Assembly (NCBI GenBank): GCA_029256485.1
Contig: JAQSXU010000060.1
Coordinates: forward strand, 1 to 23,196
Direction of reading: 5' to 3'
Length of the DNA: 23,196 bases
DNA from: Clostridiaceae bacterium
GTDB lineage: Bacteria > Bacillota_A > Clostridia > Clostridiales > Clostridiaceae
Both the position numbers and the translations under genes were made by a program. The notes under the pieces were generated by a model. That model was given only the letters and a program-made list of their open reading frames with translations, searched no databases and was not told the DNA's origin. This document shows positions 13,515-21,722 of this stretch, piece by piece. Numbering within the stretch: the stretch's first letter is position 1; the number at the start of each line of letters is the position of its first letter.

Positions 13515-14737
13515 TTTTGAAAAATATTGTAATAGTAAATGATCATTGTTATGCAAACGGCGGGGCCTCAAAAGTTGCTTTAACCAGTGCAATTGGGCTG
13601 AAAAAAAGAGGGTATAATGTAATATTATTTTCAGCAGTGGGGCCCGCTATGAAAGAGCTGGAAGGCAGCGGCGTTAAAGTAGTGAACTTGGGGAAATACG
13701 ACATTCTAAATAATCCTAATAGGATGGGAGCATTTATCTCTGGAATTTGGAACAAAAATGCTGAGAATGAATTTAGAATATTGCTGGATGAATTAGATAA
13801 CAAAAATACAATTGTGCATATTCATACATGGACAAAGGCTTTATCATCATCAGTAGTGAGAACAGCAATAAATAATAATAATAAAATAGTATTTACTCTT
13901 CATGATTATTTTACAGTATGTCCTAATGGCGGCTTTTATAATTACAAAACTGAAGAAATATGTGATAAAAGGCCCATGTGGCCAAAATGTATTTTATGTA
14001 ATTGCGATTCAAGAAAATATTCCCATAAGATTTGGAGAGTATTAAGGCAGCTTATGCAAAATAACAAAGGCTTAATTCCATCGGGTATAAAAAATTATAT
14101 TTATATATCAGAAATAAGTAAAAACATTTTAAAACCTTATTTAACAAAGGATGCATTTTTTTATTATGTAAAAAATCCTGTTGATATTGAAAAAGAAGAA
14201 CCAGTAGATGTAGGAAATAATGATAATTTTATCTATATAGGAAGATTAAGCAAAGAAAAAGGATGTTTATTATTTGCAAGGGCAGCAAAAGAACTCAGCT
14301 TAAATGCTGTATTTGTTGGAGATGGAGAGCTTAAAGAAGAAATTAAAAGTATTTATCCAAAAGCAAAAATCACTGGATGGGTAGAAAAGGAAACCATTAA
14401 AGAAGAATTAAAAAAAGCCAGAGCTTTAGTTTTCCCTTCACTGTGGTATGAAACCTTAGGCCTTACAGTATTGGAAGCCCAGGCAAAGGGAGTACCTGCC
14501 ATAATATCAAATACCTGTACAGCATCAGAGATTGTAAAAAATAATGAAACAGGATTGTGGTTCAAAACAGGGGATGTTGAGGATTTAAAAGAAAAAATAA
14601 AATCAATTATGAATAACGATGTGGCAGAAGCTTATGGAAAAAATGCTTATGAAAGCTACTGGGAAAATGATTTTACCATTGAAAACCACGTAAATCAGAT
14701 CCAAAAAGTCTATGAAGATATATTGAAAAGGGGATAA
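13511..14737 (+). CDS. Family 4 glycosyltransferase
   Basis: A 408-residue retaining GT-B enzyme. The N-terminal half has the acceptor-side loop NDHCYANGGASKVALTSA (10-27). The C-terminal half has YIGRLSKEKGC for the donor site, VGDGELKEEI, and the FPSLWYETLGLTVLEAQAKG segment with the EX7E pair of GT4 enzymes, then GVPAIIS. Three Cys in the middle (WPKCILCNCDS) are unusual but also occur in other GT4 proteins with the LHDYFTVCPN motif, which is present here. Donor and acceptor are unknown. It starts within the end of the previous gene (4-base overlap) and the next gene follows after three bases, so all three transferases are translated as a block. Confidence 0.9.
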   Translation: MILKNIVIVNDHCYANGGASKVALTSAIGLKKRGYNVILFSAVGPAMKELEGSGVKVVNLGKYDILNNPNRMGAFISGIWNKNAENEFRILLDELDNKNTIVHIHTWTKALSSSVVRTAINNNNKIVFTLHDYFTVCPNGGFYNYKTEEICDKRPMWPKCILCNCDSRKYSHKIWRVLRQLMQNNKGLIPSGIKNYIYISEISKNILKPYLTKDAFFYYVKNPVDIEKEEPVDVGNNDNFIYIGRLSKEKGCLLFARAAKELSLNAVFVGDGELKEEIKSIYPKAKITGWVEKETIKEELKKARALVFPSLWYETLGLTVLEAQAKGVPAIISNTCTASEIVKNNETGLWFKTGDVEDLKEKIKSIMNNDVAEAYGKNAYESYWENDFTIENHVNQIQKVYEDILKRG

Positions 14738-14740
14738 ACC

Positions 14741-15874
14741 ATGAAAAAGATTTTAATGGCAGAAGCTTTGGACTATAATCAACCATTACATGTTGGAAAT
14801 CATCAATATGCAAGATTGTTTTGTGAAAATGGGTATGAAGTTTTATGGCTTAACCCTATATATAGTAACTTATTATATTTAAACAACAGAGAACTTTATA
14901 ATAATAGAGAGCAGTATCATAAAGATAAAATTAGTGAAATTAACAGCAATTTATATATTTATTCCCCAAAGTCATTATTTCAATATGGTAATTATCCTAT
15001 TTTTAAGCACCCCATTTTTAATAAATTAAGCATAAAGTTTACTTATCCTAATATAAAAAAAGTTTTAGAAGAAAATGATTTTTTAAATGTAGATATCCTT
15101 TGGCTAAGTTTTACCAAGTATTATTATTTGAAGGATATAGTTAAGTACAAAAAAATGATGCATAGATGCTCAGATGACATTTCAGGCTTTAAAAGTGTCT
15201 GTGACAGTATGCTATATTTTGAAGAAAAAATATTTAAAGAAGCAGATACTGTTTTTGTAACCTCTAAAGATTTATTACAAAAGAAAAGTGCAATAAGAAA
15301 AGACCTGGTTTATTTGCCAAATGGAGTTGAACTTGCTAATTTTCAAAGAGAAAAGTTTGTTCTTCCCAATGAATATAAAGATAATAATAATAAAAAATGT
15401 ATATTTGTGGGGGCTATGCATAACTGGATAGATACACAATTGCTAAAATATTGTTCTGATAAATTGGACAACATTGATTTTTATTTAATTGGTCCCATAG
15501 ATACAGATATAAGCAATATAAGTAATACTCCTAATATTCATATATTAGGTAAACGAAATTATGATGATGTACCTAATTATTTACATTACTCAGATGTTTC
15601 AATTATACCTTTTAAGGTAAACAATTTTACAAACTCAATTACTCCTGTAAAACTTTATGAATATATGAGCGCAGGACTTAACGTGGTATCTACAAGTTTT
15701 AAAGAGATGGAATATATAAATAGTCCTGCTTATATTGCAAAAAATTATGATGAATTTTGCAGTAATATTGAACAAGCTATTGAAAATAAATATAAAAATA
15801 GAGAAAAAAATATTCAATTTGCCAGGGAAAATGCCTGGGAAAAAAGATTTGAGGAAATACAGAAATATATATAA
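14741..15874 (+). CDS. Glycosyltransferase, GT-B fold (TuaH-like)
   Basis: A 377-residue protein whose C-terminal half has the landmarks of GT1/GT4-type transferases: VYLPNGVELANFQ, FVGAMHNWIDTQLL, HILGKRNYDDVPNYLHYSD, and IIPFKVNNFTNSITPVKLYEYMSAGLNVVS, where a Pro-Val-Lys-Tyr-Glu pattern binds the nucleotide sugar. The layout (short IIPF region with TxPxKLYEYMSAG) is like TuaH of teichuronic acid synthesis and related enzymes. The N-terminal half is poorly conserved and rich in Tyr and Asn. The sugar is unknown. AGGGG lies seven bases upstream of the ATG, and a 55-base gap separates it from the polymerase gene. Confidence 0.85.
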   Translation: MKKILMAEALDYNQPLHVGNHQYARLFCENGYEVLWLNPIYSNLLYLNNRELYNNREQYHKDKISEINSNLYIYSPKSLFQYGNYPIFKHPIFNKLSIKFTYPNIKKVLEENDFLNVDILWLSFTKYYYLKDIVKYKKMMHRCSDDISGFKSVCDSMLYFEEKIFKEADTVFVTSKDLLQKKSAIRKDLVYLPNGVELANFQREKFVLPNEYKDNNNKKCIFVGAMHNWIDTQLLKYCSDKLDNIDFYLIGPIDTDISNISNTPNIHILGKRNYDDVPNYLHYSDVSIIPFKVNNFTNSITPVKLYEYMSAGLNVVSTSFKEMEYINSPAYIAKNYDEFCSNIEQAIENKYKNREKNIQFARENAWEKRFEEIQKYI

Positions 15875-15929
15875 ATTTATGAGCTGGGTGTTAATATAAC
15901 TATTTTATGAAATTAGAGGATATGGGAAT

Positions 15930-17429
15930 ATGGTTAATAGTTCAAAGAATTATGAAAAAAAATATTTATTTTTAATAAATATCATAGTAATGATTTTCTT
16001 ATTTATACTTTTATATTATTCATTACAAAATAATAAGTTAACTATTGGATTAGAAATCAGTATTTTTTTAATTTTGATTCTGGTTTATATAAATATTTTA
16101 TTTAATATAAGCAAAACAATTTTTATAGATATCAGAGTGAGTTTAATATTAGGATATACCTTATACAACTTATATACACCAATAATTTATTGTTTCAGGG
16201 CATCTGAAATTTTAAATTACGGCAATAATGAAATTGGATGGATATTTTACTCTGGTGATGTACAAAAGGCTCTACTAATATCCATTTTATTTTTAATTGG
16301 GCTGCTGATAGCCTTAACCTTTGGTAAAAATAGTGAAAATAATGTTACTCCTTATGATTATAAACATTTAGCTGTAAATAAAAAGAGTAAAATTAATTTT
16401 TATTTTTGGTTAATTCTTTTTATTATTTCTTTTGTCTGGTACTTATACCCATATTTTAAGGTGGGATTTGATTTTATAAATTATGATAGATATTACAGAT
16501 ATTCATTTCTATTTAAAAATATAAAGGAATCTTTAGGCACAATAAATAAGATTATGGATTTATTATTCGCAAACTATTTAATAATACTTTCACTGTTTAT
16601 GATGTTTAAAAATGCCATAAATAACAGGAGTAAATTTAAAAGGGCAGTATTTGCAGCAGCAATTTTAATTTACTCAATATTTATTTTATTTATTGATCTA
16701 AGGAGGAGAGAACTATTAATTGTTATATTAATGTGCACCTGCTATTATTTTTTTCATATTAAGTACAGCTTTAACATTATAAAAGTTAAAAAAGCAATAA
16801 AAAAAATTTCAGTTTCATTGGCAATTTTGCTGATTTTTTTTATGGCATTCCAATATTACAGGCAATACCTTAGTGATTTTTATACTGGAGGAATATCTGC
16901 CGTGCTTGATTTGAAGAGCAAGGAAACAGATAATGAATCACAAATATATTACAACGAGTTTGGTATGGTATATCTCACCAATTTATCAAGTGCCCAATAT
17001 ACATCTGAATTATTTTATGGCAAAAGTTATTTTGAAGCCTTAATAAGACCTATACCCATTATTACAAAAGTTACTTATGAGTGGATGGGATATGATGAGC
17101 AAAGAGAATTACCTAGCTCATGGTTAAGCACTATATATACGGATATGTTTGCAGCAGGAGGAGGACTGGGCTTTTCACCAGCCAGCGAGGCATTTTTAAA
17201 CTTTGGTTACCCAGGCTGTGTAATTATGGGATTCATTATTGGATGTTTATTTAATTTATTATATAAAAAACTATATAATGACAGGAATATTGTAATTTAT
17301 TGTACTTTATTTTCACTGGCATTTTCGTTTAGCAGGAATGATTTCTATGGATTTACCTATGAAGTATTTTGGATAGTTTTTTACTATATTTTTTACAGCA
17401 TCATCATTAATGTTTTTAGGCATTCTTAA
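15930..17429 (+). CDS. Wzy-like repeat-unit polymerase (O-antigen polymerase family)
   Basis: A 499-residue integral membrane protein with about 11-12 hydrophobic segments, very high Ile/Phe/Tyr/Leu content and a larger extracytoplasmic loop at about 310-420 (YRQYLSDFYTGGISAVLDLK ... PIPIITKVTYEWMGYDEQ ... SSWLSTIYTDMF). In the family this loop precedes the last helices and holds the residues acting on the lipid-linked repeat units. GGGLGFSPASEAFLNFGYPG at the loop end is typical of the oligosaccharide repeat-unit polymerase group. It polymerises units on the outer face of the membrane, so a Wzx flippase is required; none is in the window and it probably lies downstream or elsewhere. The start is supported by GAGG upstream. 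Confidence 0.85.
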   Translation: MVNSSKNYEKKYLFLINIIVMIFLFILLYYSLQNNKLTIGLEISIFLILILVYINILFNISKTIFIDIRVSLILGYTLYNLYTPIIYCFRASEILNYGNNEIGWIFYSGDVQKALLISILFLIGLLIALTFGKNSENNVTPYDYKHLAVNKKSKINFYFWLILFIISFVWYLYPYFKVGFDFINYDRYYRYSFLFKNIKESLGTINKIMDLLFANYLIILSLFMMFKNAINNRSKFKRAVFAAAILIYSIFILFIDLRRRELLIVILMCTCYYFFHIKYSFNIIKVKKAIKKISVSLAILLIFFMAFQYYRQYLSDFYTGGISAVLDLKSKETDNESQIYYNEFGMVYLTNLSSAQYTSELFYGKSYFEALIRPIPIITKVTYEWMGYDEQRELPSSWLSTIYTDMFAAGGGLGFSPASEAFLNFGYPGCVIMGFIIGCLFNLLYKKLYNDRNIVIYCTLFSLAFSFSRNDFYGFTYEVFWIVFYYIFYSIIINVFRHS

Positions 17430-17464
17430 ATACAATTTCAGGTTTTAAGAGAGGTATATATAAA

Positions 17465-19384
17465 ATGTCAATTAAACTATTTTTTAAAAAAGCAGTAAGA
17501 AGGCTCATCAGGAAAATATATTACTGCTATAGAAGAATAATTGTAAATAAAAATCACATAACTTTAGAAGAAGTCTTCTTCAATAATTTTAATCCAAAGT
17601 GCAGTTTTTTATATAATTTAAATAATAAGGACCATTATATATCAGAATTAAATAGATTATCTGTGTGCAGTTCAATAATTAATTCAGCTGATAAAATCTG
17701 CAGTCATGAATTTAACTTACTTGGTTCCGGCAATAAATATTTAGGGGAAAAATTGCCTTGGAATGAGGATTTCAAAACATGGTTTAAGTGGAACAATAAA
17801 TTTTATAAGGATATTAAAATAGTTGATTTATATAATAATGCTGATGTGAAGGTTCCATGGGAGCTTTCCAGATTTCAGCATTTATTTACCCTTGGAAAGG
17901 CTTACTGGATAACCAATGATGAAAATTATGCACTAGAGTTTAAAGAAGAAGTGCAGCACTGGATAGAAAAAAACCCTGTTGAGCTCAGTGTAAATTGGGC
18001 ATGCACTATGGATGCTGCCATAAGGGCAGTAAATTTAATATGCGGATATTTCTTTTTTATTGAATCCAGCAGCATTGATAATAATTTCCGGATTAAATTT
18101 AATAATTTATTATATACTCACGGCAGATTTATATATAAAAACCTGGAAAATGAAGAAGAGAACCGAAACAATCATTATTTATCAGACTTAGCCGGACTCA
18201 TATGGCTTGGAATATTTTTTGAAAATTTTAATATAAAGAATAGTGAAAAGTATAATAATCCAAAACATTGGCTTAAATTTGGACTTTCAGAATTTGAAAA
18301 TGAAATGAAAAAACAAGTTAATGAAGATGGCACAGATTATGAAGGCTCCACTGCTTATCATAGGCTTGTAACAGAAATATTTTTAATTACAACAGTATTG
18401 TGTAACAAGAATAATATAATTTTTTCAAAAGAGTATATCACAAAGCTGGAGAAAATGTGTGAATTCATAATGAATATAGACAAACCCAATGGACTTTCCC
18501 CAATAATAGGTGATGCTGATGACGGCAGACTGCTCATATTATCCAATTATGGACAGTGGGACAGAAGAGATTTTACTCATGTTTTGGCCATAGCAGGAGA
18601 ATATTTCGGTAGAGATGACTTTAGAATTCTAGGAAAACATCATGGAGAGGATGCTCTTTGGGTTATGGGCAGTTATAAAGAAATATGCAAAGAACCTGAA
18701 TTAACTTCAAAAGCATATCACAGAGGTGGCTATTACATTTTAAGAAATAGCAGATTTTACTGCATAGTAAGGTGCGGGGAACTGTCTTTAAGGGGTGAGG
18801 GGGGACACAGTCATAATGATCAGTTAAGCATTGAAATAAACGTGGATGGAGAAAACTTTATAATAGATCCCGGTGTTTATGTTTACACTGCAGATTATAA
18901 AATGAGAAATTTATTCAGAAGTACAAAAATGCATAACACTCTATTCATTGATAACTGTGAGCAAAATGATTTTAATGAATACAATTTATTTTATATGAGG
19001 GAACAAACCTTTGCTCAATGTAAATTATTCAATGGCACAAATTTTTCCGGGCAGCACTATGGGTATAAAGAAAAATGCGGCGTCATCCATGAAAGGCAGA
19101 TTAATTTGGAAAATAATCAGGTAAATATAATAGATAATATTATAGGGAATAAAGTAAGTAATGCTTTTATAAATTTTCAGCTTGATTATGGAGTAGAAGT
19201 AGAAGAAAAACATAACCAAATAGTATTAAGCAAAAATGGCAGAAACATATCATTAGACTTTAGAAGTAAATATTCAATTGAGGATTCATTTGTATCCTAT
19301 GGATATGGACAAAAGTTAAGATCTAAGAAGATTATATTTACTGTTGCCAATAATATAAGCAGCATAAAAATTAAAATTGTTTAA
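17465..19384 (+). CDS. Heparinase II/III family polysaccharide lyase
   Basis: A 639-residue protein with an all-helical N-terminal toroid domain (ENRNNHYLSDLAGLIWLG near 237-255, GSTAYHRLVTEIF near 293-305) and a C-terminal beta-sheet heparinase II/III domain with the conserved GGHSHNDQLSIEINVDG (about 445-461), IIDPGVYVYT, and MRNLFRSTKMHNTL. Family members cleave uronic-acid-containing polysaccharides by beta-elimination. Here it sits between the polymerase and the acyltransferase, so it probably acts on the polymer made by the operon, for trimming or turnover. The N-terminus (MSIKLFFKKAVRRLIRKIYY) is basic and amphipathic and lacks a clear signal peptide, so where it meets substrate is open. 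Similar lyases are frequent in exopolysaccharide loci next to bi-domain oxidoreductases. Confidence 0.88.
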   Translation: MSIKLFFKKAVRRLIRKIYYCYRRIIVNKNHITLEEVFFNNFNPKCSFLYNLNNKDHYISELNRLSVCSSIINSADKICSHEFNLLGSGNKYLGEKLPWNEDFKTWFKWNNKFYKDIKIVDLYNNADVKVPWELSRFQHLFTLGKAYWITNDENYALEFKEEVQHWIEKNPVELSVNWACTMDAAIRAVNLICGYFFFIESSSIDNNFRIKFNNLLYTHGRFIYKNLENEEENRNNHYLSDLAGLIWLGIFFENFNIKNSEKYNNPKHWLKFGLSEFENEMKKQVNEDGTDYEGSTAYHRLVTEIFLITTVLCNKNNIIFSKEYITKLEKMCEFIMNIDKPNGLSPIIGDADDGRLLILSNYGQWDRRDFTHVLAIAGEYFGRDDFRILGKHHGEDALWVMGSYKEICKEPELTSKAYHRGGYYILRNSRFYCIVRCGELSLRGEGGHSHNDQLSIEINVDGENFIIDPGVYVYTADYKMRNLFRSTKMHNTLFIDNCEQNDFNEYNLFYMREQTFAQCKLFNGTNFSGQHYGYKEKCGVIHERQINLENNQVNIIDNIIGNKVSNAFINFQLDYGVEVEEKHNQIVLSKNGRNISLDFRSKYSIEDSFVSYGYGQKLRSKKIIFTVANNISSIKIKIV

Positions 19385-19398
19385 AAGGGGGCAGTTAG

Positions 19399-20781
19399 AT
19401 GTTTAACACATATGGGTTCATTTTTATTTTTTTACCCATAGTTGTTGTTTTATATTATCTATTAGCAAAAATAAATTATAAATATTCTAAAATCGAAATG
19501 ATTACAGCATCATTACTATTTTATGGATTTTATAATACAAAATATATTCCATTAATATTAGTGAGCATTTTGTTTAACTACTATGTTAGTAATTTTATGG
19601 TGTATTCAAAAAAGCATAAAAAATTATTACTTATTATTATATTAGCATTTGACATAGGAACTCTTATCTATTTTAAATATTTAAACTTCTTTATAGAAAA
19701 TATTAATGTGATAGCCAATACAAATCTTCTTTTGAGAAAAGTTGTGCTGCCTTTAGGCATTTCTTTTTATACATTTCAGCAAATTGCATATGCTGTTGAC
19801 TGCTATAAAATGAATGAAATGGATATAAGTTTAATTGACTATTCATTTTCAATTTTGTTTTTTGCAAAGTTATCACAGGGACCTATTGTTTACTATAAAA
19901 ATATAGTGCCTCAATACAATAATCATGAAAATTATAAATTAAATTGGAGTAATTTAAATAAAGGATTTTTATTCTTTACATTTGGACTTTTAAAAAAAGT
20001 TGTTATTGCGGATAGCTTGATCAAATATGTAACACCAGGATTTGATTTATCAAGTTCGGTTACTTTTATTGAAGCATGGGGAGCGGTTTTGGCATATACT
20101 TTGCAGCTTTATTTTGATTTTTCCGGATATACTGATATGGCATTAGGCATAGGCTACTTTTTTAATATAAATCTTCCGGATAATTTTGATTCTCCTTACC
20201 AAGCCAACAGCATTATAGACTTTTGGAGGACATGGCATATTACTTTAGGGAATTTCCTAAAGAATTATGTTTATATACCACTGGGAGGAAATAGAAAGGG
20301 AAAGCTAAAGAAAGACATTAATTTGTTTATTACTATGCTGGTATGCGGCATATGGCATGGAGCTAATTGGAATTTTATATTATGGGGAGCTATACATGGA
20401 TTATTACTAATTGTTAATCATAAATTAAAAAATATGTGTATTAAAATACCCAAAATCATTAGGAGATTAGGAACATTTTTATTTGTAATGCTGGGGTGGG
20501 TAGTCTTTAGGGCTAAAGATTTTCATGATGCATTAAAAGTATATAAAGGGATCATAGGAGTTAACGGTATTAGTTTTAATCATTTGGTGTATTTTGACAA
20601 GCAGGGATTGATAATTTGTACCCTATTATTTCTGGCAGTAATGTTTGTACCAAACATTAAGAAAATATATTTGAAATATTGGAAACCAAATTATTTATGG
20701 CTTATAGTGACAATTTTCATTTATATTTTTTGTGTGATGAGCTTAAATAAACCAACTGAATTCTTATATTTTCAGTTCTAA
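19399..20781 (+). CDS. MBOAT-family O-acyltransferase (AlgI-like)
   Basis: Integral membrane enzyme that passes an acyl (usually acetyl) group across the membrane for O-acylation of the polysaccharide. The 460 residues show about ten hydrophobic helices, LPLGISFYTFQQIAYAVD (about 115-132), YFDFSGYTDMALGIGYFF, WRTWHITLGNFLKNYVYIPLGG, and the catalytic histidine in CGIWHGANW (H320) with a second histidine in WGAIHG (H333). These are the AlgI/DltB signatures; the length is close to AlgI. The next gene encodes an SGNH-type partner, as in alginate acetylation and PatA/PatB systems. GGGGG lies upstream, 14 bases after the lyase stop. Confidence 0.92.
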   Translation: MFNTYGFIFIFLPIVVVLYYLLAKINYKYSKIEMITASLLFYGFYNTKYIPLILVSILFNYYVSNFMVYSKKHKKLLLIIILAFDIGTLIYFKYLNFFIENINVIANTNLLLRKVVLPLGISFYTFQQIAYAVDCYKMNEMDISLIDYSFSILFFAKLSQGPIVYYKNIVPQYNNHENYKLNWSNLNKGFLFFTFGLLKKVVIADSLIKYVTPGFDLSSSVTFIEAWGAVLAYTLQLYFDFSGYTDMALGIGYFFNINLPDNFDSPYQANSIIDFWRTWHITLGNFLKNYVYIPLGGNRKGKLKKDINLFITMLVCGIWHGANWNFILWGAIHGLLLIVNHKLKNMCIKIPKIIRRLGTFLFVMLGWVVFRAKDFHDALKVYKGIIGVNGISFNHLVYFDKQGLIICTLLFLAVMFVPNIKKIYLKYWKPNYLWLIVTIFIYIFCVMSLNKPTEFLYFQF

Positions 20782-20794
20782 GGGGGGGAATTAC

Positions 20795-21703
20795 ATGAGC
20801 CAGAAAAGTTTTTTCTGCAGATTTATTATAACAATAGCATTTATTATAATGACAATATTTGCAATTAACTACTTAGTAGATCCATATAATTACAATGAAA
20901 AATATAATCTGGGCTTTGATAAAAAAGAGGTTTCCTATAGGATGAATTATAGGATATATAAGATATTGGAATTTAAAAACCACCCATGTAATGATATTCT
21001 GCTTGGAGATTCAAGATCAGACAGTATTTCCACAGAAGAAATTAAGAATGTAAGCGGACAGGAATATTATAATTTTTCATATGGCGGAGGCACCCTGCAG
21101 GAAGCAATAGACACTTTTTGGTATGCTGCAAAAATTACTAAAATTAATAATGTGTATATGGCAATTAATTTTAACCTTTTTTCTGATAATAATAATATGA
21201 ATTTGGTAGAGGAAGCAAAAAGTATAGTTAAATCACCCATCAATTACTATTTAAATAGTTTTATTTTAAAATCATCTTTTTATAATTTGGAATATAAATT
21301 TTTTAATATAGATCCATACTCTGAAGAACCTGAAATGAATAAGGAGGCATTTTGGGAATACCAATTAGGTGATAAAATAACTGGTTACTTTTACAGCAAG
21401 TATAAATGGCCGGATAATTATATAAAACAGTTAAAGGAAATAAAAAGCTACTGCAATGAAAATAATATTAATTTTGTTATTTGGATACCTCCTACTCATG
21501 TGGACCTGCAAAACAAAGTTAAAGATTATAATCTGCAGGAAGAATACAAACAATATAAATCCACTTTAAAGTCAATAACCACAGTAATTGACTTTGATAC
21601 TGTAAATGAAATAACAACAAATAAGGATAATTATAAAGATCCATATCATTTTAATGAAAATGTAATGAAATTACTAGTTAAAAAAATATGGGCAAATAAA
21701 TAA
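20795..21703 (+). CDS. SGNH-hydrolase-fold acyltransferase partner of the MBOAT protein
   Basis: A 302-residue membrane-anchored protein with one N-terminal helix (about 8-28) and the rest outside the cell. Catalytic residues of the SGNH/AlgJ/DltD-like fold can be seen: LLGDSRSD with Ser73 as nucleophile, YNFSYGGGTLQEA after it, and DPYHFNE near the end with Asp282 and His285. Overall similarity to a named family is weak by eye, so the assignment rests on these motifs, on topology and on its place directly behind the MBOAT gene (13 bases). It is expected to move the acyl group from the MBOAT enzyme to the polysaccharide. GGGGGG lies upstream of the ATG. Confidence 0.78.
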   Translation: MSQKSFFCRFIITIAFIIMTIFAINYLVDPYNYNEKYNLGFDKKEVSYRMNYRIYKILEFKNHPCNDILLGDSRSDSISTEEIKNVSGQEYYNFSYGGGTLQEAIDTFWYAAKITKINNVYMAINFNLFSDNNNMNLVEEAKSIVKSPINYYLNSFILKSSFYNLEYKFFNIDPYSEEPEMNKEAFWEYQLGDKITGYFYSKYKWPDNYIKQLKEIKSYCNENNINFVIWIPPTHVDLQNKVKDYNLQEEYKQYKSTLKSITTVIDFDTVNEITTNKDNYKDPYHFNENVMKLLVKKIWANK

Positions 21704-21722
21704 TAGATTGGAGCATGATATT

